Notes under the pieces: generated by a model
Told to the model about the DNA's origin: nothing
Databases searched by the model: none
Seen by the model: only the letters and a program-made list of their open reading frames with translations
Made by a program: the position numbers and the translations under genes
Assembly: GCA_029219125.1 (NCBI GenBank)
Contig: JAQXSU010000206.1
Span: 1-8,582, forward strand
Direction: 5' to 3'
Source of the DNA: Bacillota bacterium
GTDB taxonomy: Bacteria > Bacillota > Clostridia > Peptostreptococcales > Anaerovoracaceae
Length of the DNA stretch: 8,582 nucleotides
Shown: positions 1-5,296 of the stretch, one piece after another
How positions within the stretch are numbered: position 1 is the stretch's first letter
Layout of the letters: the number at the start of each line of letters is the position of its first letter

Positions 1-164
1 GATGCAATCTCTGTCAGATGACCGAACCCGTCCAAATCGTTCTGGCTGAAAGCGATGTGATCAAACAGCCCCGCAAACAGCGCCATGGACAGCAGCGCCG
101 CCCAGCCGATCCCCATGATTTTCAGAATCGAACGAAATTCATATTTGATCAGTTTACCGGTCAT
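1..164 (-). CDS. ABC transporter permease, N-terminal part (partial)
   Basis: A minus-strand frame begins with ATG at 164-162 and stays open through the window edge for 54 codons. The protein starts MTGKLIKYEFRSILKIMGIG, followed by a hydrophobic segment (WAALLSMALFAGLF), then a polar stretch (SQNDLDGFGHLTE). The K-L-x-K-Y-E-F opening before the first membrane helix is typical of ABC-2-like permeases in Firmicutes. AAGGGGGG lies about 9 bp upstream of the start, within the end of the ATPase gene, and the two genes overlap by 11 bp. It should supply the membrane channel for the upstream ATPase. The gene was not listed as a long open frame because it runs off the left end. Confidence 0.85.
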   Translation of the reverse strand, partial: MTGKLIKYEFRSILKIMGIGWAALLSMALFAGLFDHIAFSQNDLDGFGHLTEIA

Positions 165-1005
165 TGGTTTCGCCCCCCTTTTCCTCTTCTTTTTCTTCCT
201 CTTTTTTCTCCTCTTTCGATCCCCGCTTCTCAAAATCTTTTCGCCCGGCGTTGTATACAGTCTTTTCACGTGCTTCCCGCTCCGGGTCTCTGTACCCCTG
301 ATATGCCGTCATGCGGAAGTAGTCGCGGAATACCTCATCTACGGATTTGCCTTCCCGCTCTTTCATTTCATCCACGCCTTCATGGCAGAGGATCTTCCCC
401 TCACGGATAAAGATCACTTCATCCAGAATCCGCTCGATGTCGGAGATCAGATGGGTGGAAATGATCACTGTCCCATCTTCGTTATAGTTATTGATGATGG
501 TGCCCAGAATGTATTCTCTTGCCGCCGGGTCCACGCCGGCGATGGGTTCATCCAGCAGGTAAAGCTGTGCCTGGCGGCTCATGACCAGAATCAGCTGCAC
601 CTTTTCCTTGGTGCCCTTGGACATGGTCTTCAGCTGTGCCCTTTCCTCGATGCCCAGCGCCCGGCACATGTCTGCAGCCTTCTCCCGGTCAAAATCCGAA
701 TAGAAATCACTGAACAGGTCGAAGATATCCTTCACCTTCATCCAGTCGGCGAAGTAGTTTCTGTCCGGCAGATAGCTTACGATGGATTTGGTATACGTTC
801 CCGGGATATGTCCGTCGATAAAGACACTTCCGGATGTCGGCTGAAGCAGGCCGTTCAGGATTTTGATCAGGGTCGTCTTGCCGCTCCCGTTTGGGCCGAG
901 CAATCCAATTACCTTGCCGCGGCCGATGGACAGATCCACCTGATCCAGGGCACGGCAGCCGGAAAAGACTTTCGTCAGTCCCTCACATTTTACGATTTCA
1001 CTCAT
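154..1005 (-). CDS. ABC transporter ATP-binding protein, YtrB-like
   Basis: This 283-residue ATPase is expected to dimerise and drive the permease encoded downstream. Walker A is GPNGSGKT (37-44), Walker B is LYLLDEP (148-154) with catalytic E153, and the switch histidine is H185 in ISTHL. The usual Q-loop glutamine position reads SYLPD (77-81). The signature motif is MSKGTKEK (128-135) instead of LSGGQ, a variation common in exporters paired with GntR/YtrA regulators. Residues 1-210 form the nucleotide-binding domain. The C-terminal 70 residues are highly charged and end in KEEKKEEEKEEEK (264-276), which is probably disordered. The start overlaps the GntR stop by 4 bp, and the end overlaps the permease start by 11 bp. 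The substrate cannot be inferred. Export of, or resistance to, a membrane-active compound is typical of the group. Confidence 0.93.
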   Translation of the reverse strand: MSEIVKCEGLTKVFSGCRALDQVDLSIGRGKVIGLLGPNGSGKTTLIKILNGLLQPTSGSVFIDGHIPGTYTKSIVSYLPDRNYFADWMKVKDIFDLFSDFYSDFDREKAADMCRALGIEERAQLKTMSKGTKEKVQLILVMSRQAQLYLLDEPIAGVDPAAREYILGTIINNYNEDGTVIISTHLISDIERILDEVIFIREGKILCHEGVDEMKEREGKSVDEVFRDYFRMTAYQGYRDPEREAREKTVYNAGRKDFEKRGSKEEKKEEEKEEEKGGETNDR

Positions 1006-1376
1006 TTCATTTCCCCTCTTTCGAATTTTTCATTGATCCGTTCCACAGCCTGCCGTTCCGTATAGCCCAGAGACTGCATTTCGTTCAGATATGTCTGTAT
1101 ATTGGCATCTGCCAGTTTTTCCTTCATGGCATCGATCAGCGCCTGATCCGTGGTCACGGTGCGCCCTGCCGTTCGGTTGGTGATCAGCAGTCCCTCCGCT
1201 TCCAGTTCCGCCATGGCACGCTGCATGGTGTTCCGGTTTACACCGGCTTCCTGTGCCAGCTGCCGTACGGTAGGAAAAGTACCTCCTTTTTCATACTCTC
1301 CCGACACGATGGCCCGGATCAGCAGTTCCTTCAGCTGCGGCCAGATGGATCGGCTGTCATCCAGATCCCATTCCAT
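1002..1376 (-). CDS. GntR-family repressor, YtrA subfamily
   Basis: This is a 124-residue DNA-binding regulator. Residues 1-75 form the GntR winged helix-turn-helix, with the typical opening IWPQLKELLIRAIVSGEY and the helices FPTVRQLAQEAGVNRNTMQRAMAELEAEGLL, then a short wing (NRTAGRTVT). The remaining 50 residues are helical and too short for a ligand-binding FadR/HutC/MocR domain, as expected of the YtrA subfamily. Those proteins are usually encoded next to ABC transporters and repress them. The ATG at 1376 has AGAGGGGG 7-8 bp upstream. The frame is open to 1412, but that would extend into the second operator palindrome. Its stop overlaps the ABC ATPase start as ATGA. The inducing signal is unknown. 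In relatives, cell-envelope stress or peptide antibiotics have been reported. Confidence 0.92.
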   Translation of the reverse strand: MEWDLDDSRSIWPQLKELLIRAIVSGEYEKGGTFPTVRQLAQEAGVNRNTMQRAMAELEAEGLLITNRTAGRTVTTDQALIDAMKEKLADANIQTYLNEMQSLGYTERQAVERINEKFERGEMK

Positions 1377-1395
1377 GATATAGCCCCCTCTCTGA

Positions 1396-1414
1396 AATTG
1401 TCTGTATGACAATT
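1396..1414. promoter_or_regulatory. Second operator-like palindrome
   Basis: AATTGTC, a 5-bp centre (TGTAT), then GACAATT form an inverted repeat with 7-bp arms. It shares the ATTGTC...GACAAT core with the larger palindrome, whose centre is about 38 bp away. It lies in the leader, about 20 bp upstream of the GntR start codon. It may serve as an auxiliary operator allowing two dimers to bind. Confidence 0.65.
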
Positions 1415-1430
1415 CTGAATCATTTATGCC

Positions 1431-1456
1431 TATTGTCTTAAGTGTTTAAGACAATA
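1431..1456. promoter_or_regulatory. Main operator palindrome (likely GntR/YtrA site)
   Basis: This is a perfect inverted repeat: TATTGTCTTAA, a 4-bp centre (GTGT), then TTAAGACAATA, with 11-bp arms. It begins 2 bp downstream of the -10 element and covers the predicted transcription start. That is a standard place for a repressor operator. Binding by the adjacent GntR protein is inference from position and from the habit of this family to regulate itself. Confidence 0.78.
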
Positions 1457-1458
1457 TT

Positions 1459-1487
1459 AAAATATCACATAGCCGCATTCCTGTCAA
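1459..1487 (-). promoter_or_regulatory. Promoter of the GntR-ABC operon
   Basis: Read on the minus strand, a perfect TTGACA (1487-1482) is followed after 17 bp by TATTTT (1464-1459), which matches the -10 consensus less well. The start point would fall near 1452, inside the larger palindrome, and the leader to the GntR start is about 75 nt. Its position fits repression by the operon's own regulator. Confidence 0.75.
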
Positions 1488-1549
1488 TGCCTTTCCTAAA
1501 AATGTTTCATATTTTTGCCAATGACGATGTCAATGGATTCGGGGCCATG

Positions 1550-1595
1550 AAAAAAGACGGTGACGGCCTCCGCGTTTCACGGAAGCAGCCCCGTC
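1550..1595 (-). terminator. Intrinsic terminator after the DUF3343 gene
   Basis: On the minus strand, starting 8 bp past the stop, GACGG (1595-1591) pairs with CCGTC (1566-1562), and inside it CTTCCG pairs with CGGAG with one bulge around a 7-nt loop. An alternative CCGTC at 1560-1556 is adjacent to a run of six T residues (1555-1550). It separates this gene from the downstream GntR operon, which has its own promoter. Confidence 0.78.
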
Positions 1596-1602
1596 CTGTC
1601 AT

Positions 1603-1866
1603 TCAATGCACTTTTCTGTATTCCCGGTTTCCACGCCCACGACCCACGATTTCAAAGATGCCCCTCGGTACAATCTGCTTGCCGTCAAAGACGTCAACTG
1701 CCTGCTGTATGGAGTCGGTCCTCAGATACAGCCCCGTACCGCAGGAATGAATCAGTTCCGCGGGAAGCTTCCGCAGGCTGCTTCGGATGCCGGCTTCCTC
1801 CAGCACTTCCTGCGCATAAGCCGCCTTATAGAAAGACGAGAATGACAAAATATATTCCTTTTCCAT
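1603..1866 (-). CDS. DUF3343 (putative Se/S carrier-like) protein
   Basis: This is a small 87-residue protein of the DUF3343 family, described as putative selenium/sulfur carrier-like. It shows the family layout: a beta strand (EYILSFSSFYKA), a helix (AQEVLEEAGI), then the conserved cysteine motif HSCGTGLYL (C42 in SCG), and a second helix (SIQQAVDVFDG). Family members are usually 70-100 residues. The ATG at 1866 follows AAGGGGG by about 9 bp. The carboxypeptidase gene ends 85 bp upstream without a terminator, so this gene may be the last of that transcript. A terminator follows directly. No selenium or cysteine-desulfurase gene is visible nearby, so a biochemical role cannot be assigned. The assignment rests on the length and the SCG pattern. 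The C-terminal residues are basic (VGRGRGNREYRKVH). Confidence 0.72.
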   Translation of the reverse strand: MEKEYILSFSSFYKAAYAQEVLEEAGIRSSLRKLPAELIHSCGTGLYLRTDSIQQAVDVFDGKQIVPRGIFEIVGRGRGNREYRKVH

Positions 1867-1951
1867 CTCATAGCCCCCTTACTGTTTCTCCGGATTTTCG
1901 TCTTTTGTATGTATCCGGCGAAGAATGAAATGATGCCTTCACGGCCACCTG

Positions 1952-3247
1952 TCAGGAAAATGCAGCCTTCGCCAGTCTGGAAACCAGTTCCCGGAAGGAA
2001 GCTTTTTCTACTGTTTTTTCGGCTATGAGAGGATATTCTGCTGTTTTCTCTTTTCCCTGCCAGACCTCCACTTTCCCGATTTCCTGGCCCTTTTTCAAAG
2101 GCAGCGGAACCGTATCGCGGATGATGACTTTGCTTTTTACTGCATCCTTTTCTCCTTTGGCTGCCAGCACCGTGATCTTTTCTGCGGTGACTGCATTGAC
2201 ACTGGTCGGCGTACCCCGTTCAATCTCCACGGTTCCCATCACCTGCCCTGCTTCTGCAATCACTGCCGTTTCATAATTGGCGAAACCATAATCCAGCATT
2301 TTTGCGATCTCCGCATTGCGGATTTTGGATGTCTCGCTGCCCAGGGCCACGGCAATGAGGTGGGTATCGCCCCGGGTTGCCGAAGCTGACAGACAGTAAC
2401 CTGCTTCGCTGGTAAATCCGGTTTTGATCCCGTTGCACCCGGTATACGCCTTGATCAGCTTATTGGTGTTGGTCAGGCCGAATTCCTTTTCCTTTCCGGG
2501 CAGGCCCACGGTGATGGTGTCCTGCCAGGTGGTGAACCACTGGTGGGTTTCCTCAAATGCATAGAGTTTCATTGACATCAATGCTATATCATATGCACTG
2601 GAATAATGATCTGCCACAGGAAGACCGTTGGTATTGACGAAATGTGTATCCCGCATGCCCAGTTCCTGTGCTCTCTGGTTCATACGCTCCACAAAGATTT
2701 CCTCACTGCCGGCCACATATTCGGCCAGAGCGACACATCCATCGTTGGCACTAGCCATGGCGACCCCCTTCATCAGTTCCGCCACCGTGTGGGTCTCACC
2801 GACCTCCATGTACATCTGGCTTCCGCCCATGGAAGCCGCCCTCTCAGAGATGGTCACCTTGTCATCCAGCGTGATCTTGTCTCCATCCACGGCCTCCATC
2901 ACCAGCAGCATGGTCATCACCTTCGTCACCGAGGCCAGGGGCAGTTCCTTATGGCTGTCCTGTTCAAACAGCACCTTTCCGGTGGATGCATCGATGAGGA
3001 TTGCCCCTTTGGCCGCCACCTGAAATGCGCTTTTTTTCGTATCGGTCATCGGTGCTTCCCCGGCTGTCACGATGGATGACTCATCGATGACAATGGGTTC
3101 CTGTTTCGGCAGCATCCTGCTGACCCCTGCGAAAGTTCCCAGAATCAGTGCGCAGCCCAGGCAGGTGGAAACCACTTTTTTGCCGTTCGCCCCCAGATGC
3201 ATCTTCGGTATGCGGCAGCGTCTGCCGTCTCCATCTTTTTTCCACAT
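1952..3247 (-). CDS. D-alanyl-D-alanine carboxypeptidase (PBP5/DacF-like)
   Basis: This 431-residue serine-type penicillin-binding protein is expected to trim the terminal D-Ala from peptidoglycan pentapeptides outside the membrane. An N-terminal basic stretch leads into a hydrophobic segment (about 25-43) acting as signal or anchor. The three active-site motifs are present: SVTK at 106-109 with the acylated serine, SAN at 166-168, and KTG at 275-277. A PBP5-type C-terminal beta domain follows (about 325-410). The last residues (SFRELVSRLAKAAF) look like the amphipathic helix that anchors such enzymes to the membrane. I chose the ATG at 3247 because GGAAGGGG lies about 10 bp upstream. An in-frame ATG at 3268 precedes that site and has only a weak ribosome binding site. 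The upstream HTH-Uma2 gene ends 84 bp away with no convincing terminator between them. A DacF-type sporulation role is possible, but neighbouring genes do not establish it. Confidence 0.92.
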   Translation of the reverse strand: MWKKDGDGRRCRIPKMHLGANGKKVVSTCLGCALILGTFAGVSRMLPKQEPIVIDESSIVTAGEAPMTDTKKSAFQVAAKGAILIDASTGKVLFEQDSHKELPLASVTKVMTMLLVMEAVDGDKITLDDKVTISERAASMGGSQMYMEVGETHTVAELMKGVAMASANDGCVALAEYVAGSEEIFVERMNQRAQELGMRDTHFVNTNGLPVADHYSSAYDIALMSMKLYAFEETHQWFTTWQDTITVGLPGKEKEFGLTNTNKLIKAYTGCNGIKTGFTSEAGYCLSASATRGDTHLIAVALGSETSKIRNAEIAKMLDYGFANYETAVIAEAGQVMGTVEIERGTPTSVNAVTAEKITVLAAKGEKDAVKSKVIIRDTVPLPLKKGQEIGKVEVWQGKEKTAEYPLIAEKTVEKASFRELVSRLAKAAFS

Positions 3248-3331
3248 AAAAATGCCGCCCCTTCCCATATTCTCTGTGCAGTCACTTTAATGTATGTGAA
3301 AGGGCGGTCCGGTATGCCCATGAAATGAAAA

Positions 3332-4141
3332 TCATCCTTCTTCCAGTTCGTACAGGAAGGCTGCCTCTTTGTGGATTTCTGCGAAATCGATGACACACTT
3401 GCCGTCGAAAATGGATACAGGCACCTGATCCTCAAATCCGTAAATCCTCACCTCAAACTCTTCCCCCGGCGGATAAACCAGGATCTTCTTTTCTTCGGGA
3501 TCCACGATCCAGTATTCTCTTACACCGGCTTCTGTATATTTTGCCAGCTTCAGAATCATGTCCTTCCGTTTCGTGGACGGGGACAGAATCTCAATCACCA
3601 GATCCGGCGCACCGATCACGCATTTTTTATGAATCTTCCCCCGGTCACATACGACGAAAATGTCCGGTTCATAGATCTCATCTTTCTCTTCACGCAGCTG
3701 CACGTCGCACGGAGCTGTCGTAGAAAAACACTTTCCTTCGTTTTTGTGAATGTAATCATCGATTGTTCTCCAGATTGCATTTTGAATAACCTGATGCTTC
3801 GGCGACGGTGCCGTCAGAAAGTAAAGTACCCCGTCAATGAGCTCCGCCCGCCGGTTTCCCGTCAGCGCATAATAATCTTCCAGCGTATATTCTCCCTGCT
3901 TCCTGGGCCAGAAGGACTTTCCTTCCCCATCGGCTGCATAGTGAAATTCCGGTTCCCGCACCTGCTCTGCCCCGGGCTTCAGAACTGCTTCCAGTGCCAG
4001 AAGCACAGCATACTTCGGCAACCCGCTCTCACCTGCAAACAGGCTCTCCACAATGCCAAGGGACACACCGGATCGGATTGCAATCTGCTCGTCCGTATAT
4101 CCCAGCTCCTCTTTTCTTTTCTTCATCTCTTCAATGGTCAT
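3332..4141 (-). CDS. HTH-Uma2 fusion protein, paralog 2
   Basis: This 269-residue protein has the same layout as its upstream neighbour. Residues 1-57 are a helix-turn-helix (LGYTDEQIAIRSGVSLGIV), followed by a linker and a Uma2 domain at about 82-255 with EPDIFVVCD (158-166), APDLVIEILSPST (178-190) and KYTEAGVREYWIVDP (201-215). Candidate metal ligands are D160, D180 and E184. The ATG at 4141 has GTGAGG 6 bp upstream and starts within the last codons of paralog 1 (11-bp overlap), so translation is probably coupled. The frame stays open further upstream to 4276, but that part overlaps paralog 1 and lacks HTH homology. The recognition-helix residues differ from those of paralog 1 (SLGIVESLF versus PLSTVQKIF), so DNA targets may differ. 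The domain call is firm. Nuclease activity and partner or target are unknown. A heterodimer of the two paralogs is possible but not shown. Confidence 0.85.
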   Translation of the reverse strand: MTIEEMKKRKEELGYTDEQIAIRSGVSLGIVESLFAGESGLPKYAVLLALEAVLKPGAEQVREPEFHYAADGEGKSFWPRKQGEYTLEDYYALTGNRRAELIDGVLYFLTAPSPKHQVIQNAIWRTIDDYIHKNEGKCFSTTAPCDVQLREEKDEIYEPDIFVVCDRGKIHKKCVIGAPDLVIEILSPSTKRKDMILKLAKYTEAGVREYWIVDPEEKKILVYPPGEEFEVRIYGFEDQVPVSIFDGKCVIDFAEIHKEAAFLYELEEG

Positions 4142-5009
4142 TTTCATCCTCACTGCTTTCTGCCGGTACAGTATTTTGCCTGCCCGGTCCATACAAATCT
4201 TCTGTTTTTCTCTGTATTTCTGAAAAATCGATGATGCAGCCACCGTGGAAAATAAAAACAGGAATCTGTTCATCAAAGGTATACACCCTCGGAAGTGCTT
4301 CCGTTTCCATCACATAAACCACAACCCGACGGTTTTCCGGATCCACGATCCAGTATTCCCGTACACCGGCTTCCAGATATTTGGCATATTTCATACCCAG
4401 ATCCCGTTTTCTGGTTGATGATGACAGTATTTCCATGACCAGATCCGGTGCGCCTTCGATGCGCTGCAAGGTGATTTTCTCACGGTCGCAGACCACAATC
4501 ACATCCGGTTCCAGTATATTCTTTTCATCGTTCCGGTTCAGATGCACATCCAGGGGAGCCACCCCGGTAAAACAGCCGCCGCCCTTTTTCTGAATATGGT
4601 TTTTCAACGCGGTACTCAGTTCCAGAACCAGTGCCTGATGCACCACCGAAGGCGCTGCCATGTCATAAAGTACCCCGTCAATGAGCTCCGCTCGCCGGTT
4701 TCCTGTCAGCGCATAATAATCTTCCAGCGTATATTCCCCCTGCTTTTTCTGCCGGCCGGTCTTCCCATTCCTGTCGGCTTCATAAAAAAGCCCGGTCTCC
4801 CGCACATATCCGGCCATCTGCCCTTCATTGGCATGGTAATCCGGATACAAAGCAGCCTCCAGTGCCTGCAGGGTTTCCAGCCGCGGCCGGCTGGTGACAC
4901 CGGCGAAGATCTTCTGTACGGTGCTCAGCGGCACACCGGACAGGTTCGCAATCTGCTCGTTGGTATAGCCCAGTTCTTCCTTTCGTTTTTTCAGTTTCTC
5001 AATACGCAT
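4131..5009 (-). CDS. HTH-Uma2 fusion protein, paralog 1
   Basis: This is a 292-residue predicted soluble protein. Residues 1-57 form a Cro/C1-like helix-turn-helix (LGYTNEQIANLSGVPLSTV). Residues about 90-265 form a Uma2 (DUF820) domain of the PD-(D/E)XK nuclease-like fold: EYTLEDYYALTGNRRAELID, then EPDVIVVCD (167-175), APDLVMEIL (187-195), and KYAKYLEAGVREYWIVDP (207-224). Candidate acidic catalytic residues are D169, D189 and E193. K207 or K210 could be the migrated lysine, but this is inferred from the family pattern. Uma2 proteins are annotated as putative endonucleases with no settled biological role. The acidic tail (residues 284-292) overlaps the next gene. I chose the ATG at 5009, 8 bp after GGAGAG. 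A GTG at 5012 is the alternative. The next gene overlaps it by 11 bp. Regulation probably involves the phased repeats upstream, perhaps through its own HTH. Confidence 0.85.
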   Translation of the reverse strand: MRIEKLKKRKEELGYTNEQIANLSGVPLSTVQKIFAGVTSRPRLETLQALEAALYPDYHANEGQMAGYVRETGLFYEADRNGKTGRQKKQGEYTLEDYYALTGNRRAELIDGVLYDMAAPSVVHQALVLELSTALKNHIQKKGGGCFTGVAPLDVHLNRNDEKNILEPDVIVVCDREKITLQRIEGAPDLVMEILSSSTRKRDLGMKYAKYLEAGVREYWIVDPENRRVVVYVMETEALPRVYTFDEQIPVFIFHGGCIIDFSEIQRKTEDLYGPGRQNTVPAESSEDENDH

Positions 5010-5037
5010 CACTCTGTCTCTCCTGCATCGTCAATTC

Positions 5038-5056
5038 CACCTCGTCAGATGAGGTG
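5038..5056 (-). other. Small hairpin in the leader of the HTH-Uma2 transcript
   Basis: CACCTC (5038-5043) and GAGGTG (5051-5056) form a 6-bp stem with a 7-nt loop in the predicted 5' leader, about 30 bp ahead of the start codon. No T-run follows, so it is not a terminator. It could influence leader stability or translation, but it may also be chance. Confidence 0.35.
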
Positions 5057-5105
5057 CCTCCTCCCTGTGGCTTATCATCCGGCAGCACCATCCGTTTATG
5101 CCAAA

Positions 5106-5134
5106 ATACTACCATTTTTGAACCATTTCGTCAA
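5106..5134 (-). promoter_or_regulatory. Sigma-A-type promoter of the HTH-Uma2 pair
   Basis: Read on the minus strand, TTGACG (5134-5129) is followed after exactly 17 bp by TAGTAT (5111-5106). Each matches the vegetative consensus at five of six and four of six bases. Transcription would start near 5099, leaving a leader of about 90 nt before the first HTH-Uma2 gene. The spacer itself contains two AAATGG boxes, and two full 11-bp repeats abut the -35 element on its upstream side. Binding of a protein to these boxes would therefore act directly on RNA polymerase. Confidence 0.72.
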
Positions 5135-5245
5135 GTATATTTCCATTTTATTTCCATTTTATTTTTTCGACATTTCCATTTTCGCATGGAAAAAGAGGGG
5201 TGACATACTGTCTGCCCCTCCAGATTTCCATTTTATTTCCATTTC
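5112..5245 (-). repeat. Helically phased AAAATGGAAAT repeats
   Basis: On the plus strand the 11-mer ATTTCCATTTT occurs at 5139-5149, 5150-5160, 5172-5182 and 5224-5234, with a one-base variant at 5235-5245. Two shorter boxes, CCATTTTTG at 5112 and CCATTTCG at 5123, share the core. The seven CCATTT cores begin at 5112, 5123, 5143, 5154, 5176, 5228 and 5239, giving spacings of 11, 20, 11, 22, 52 and 11 bp. All are close to multiples of a 10.5-bp helical turn, so the boxes lie on one face of the DNA. An inverted copy (ATGGAAA, 5186-5192) forms a 7-bp stem with the third repeat. The left-most boxes lie in the promoter of the HTH-Uma2 genes. The likely roles are a multi-site operator or a phased T-tract bend. 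The choice between them is inference. Confidence 0.75.
5190..5220 (-). terminator. Intrinsic terminator of the deoB-pdp run
   Basis: On the minus strand GAGGGG (5220-5215) pairs with CCCCTC (5200-5195), and inside it GACA pairs with TGTC around a GTA loop. A run of five T residues (5194-5190) follows directly. The hairpin lies about 75 bp past the pdp stop and has no matching T-run on the other strand, so it should stop leftward transcription only. It sits between two groups of the AAAATGGAAAT repeats, so the two right-most copies lie in the pdp 3' untranslated region and the others beyond the terminator. Confidence 0.85.
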
Positions 5246-5296
5246 TGTTGTATTTACGGCCGCATTCTGCCGCAGTCATGCCGCAGGAACGCTACA

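Noticed and set aside
85..1065. Long plus-strand open frame (326 codons) opposite the ABC ATPase
   Set aside because: It is antisense to a gene with complete Walker motifs and has no recognisable domain. Long antisense frames are expected given the codon use here.
1890..1918. CCGGAT...ATCCGG inverted repeat between the carboxypeptidase and DUF3343 genes
   Set aside because: It has a 6-bp stem with a 17-nt loop and no T-run. It could be chance, and it does not qualify as a terminator or clear operator.
3302..3319. GGGC/GCCC hairpin between the second HTH-Uma2 gene and the carboxypeptidase
   Set aside because: The stem is only 4 bp with a 10-nt loop and the following tract (TTTC) is too short, so it is not a convincing terminator.
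3248..3331. Sporulation sigma-F-type promoter for the DacF-like gene
   Set aside because: A GCATA element is present but no properly spaced GG-N-N-A type -10 element follows, so the promoter cannot be supported.
3371..4234. Plus-strand open frame of 287 codons opposite the second HTH-Uma2 gene
   Set aside because: It is antisense to a conserved domain protein, its translation is rich in Cys, His and Arg without pattern, and no ribosome binding site decides a start.
4142..4276. N-terminal extension of the second HTH-Uma2 protein
   Set aside because: The frame is open, but it overlaps the conserved end of paralog 1. The ATG at 4141 has a good ribosome binding site and aligns with the paralog's start.
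5031..5078. Possible 15-codon leader peptide upstream of the first HTH-Uma2 gene (minus strand)
   Set aside because: There is no ribosome binding site before its ATG, no run of regulatory codons and no attenuator downstream.
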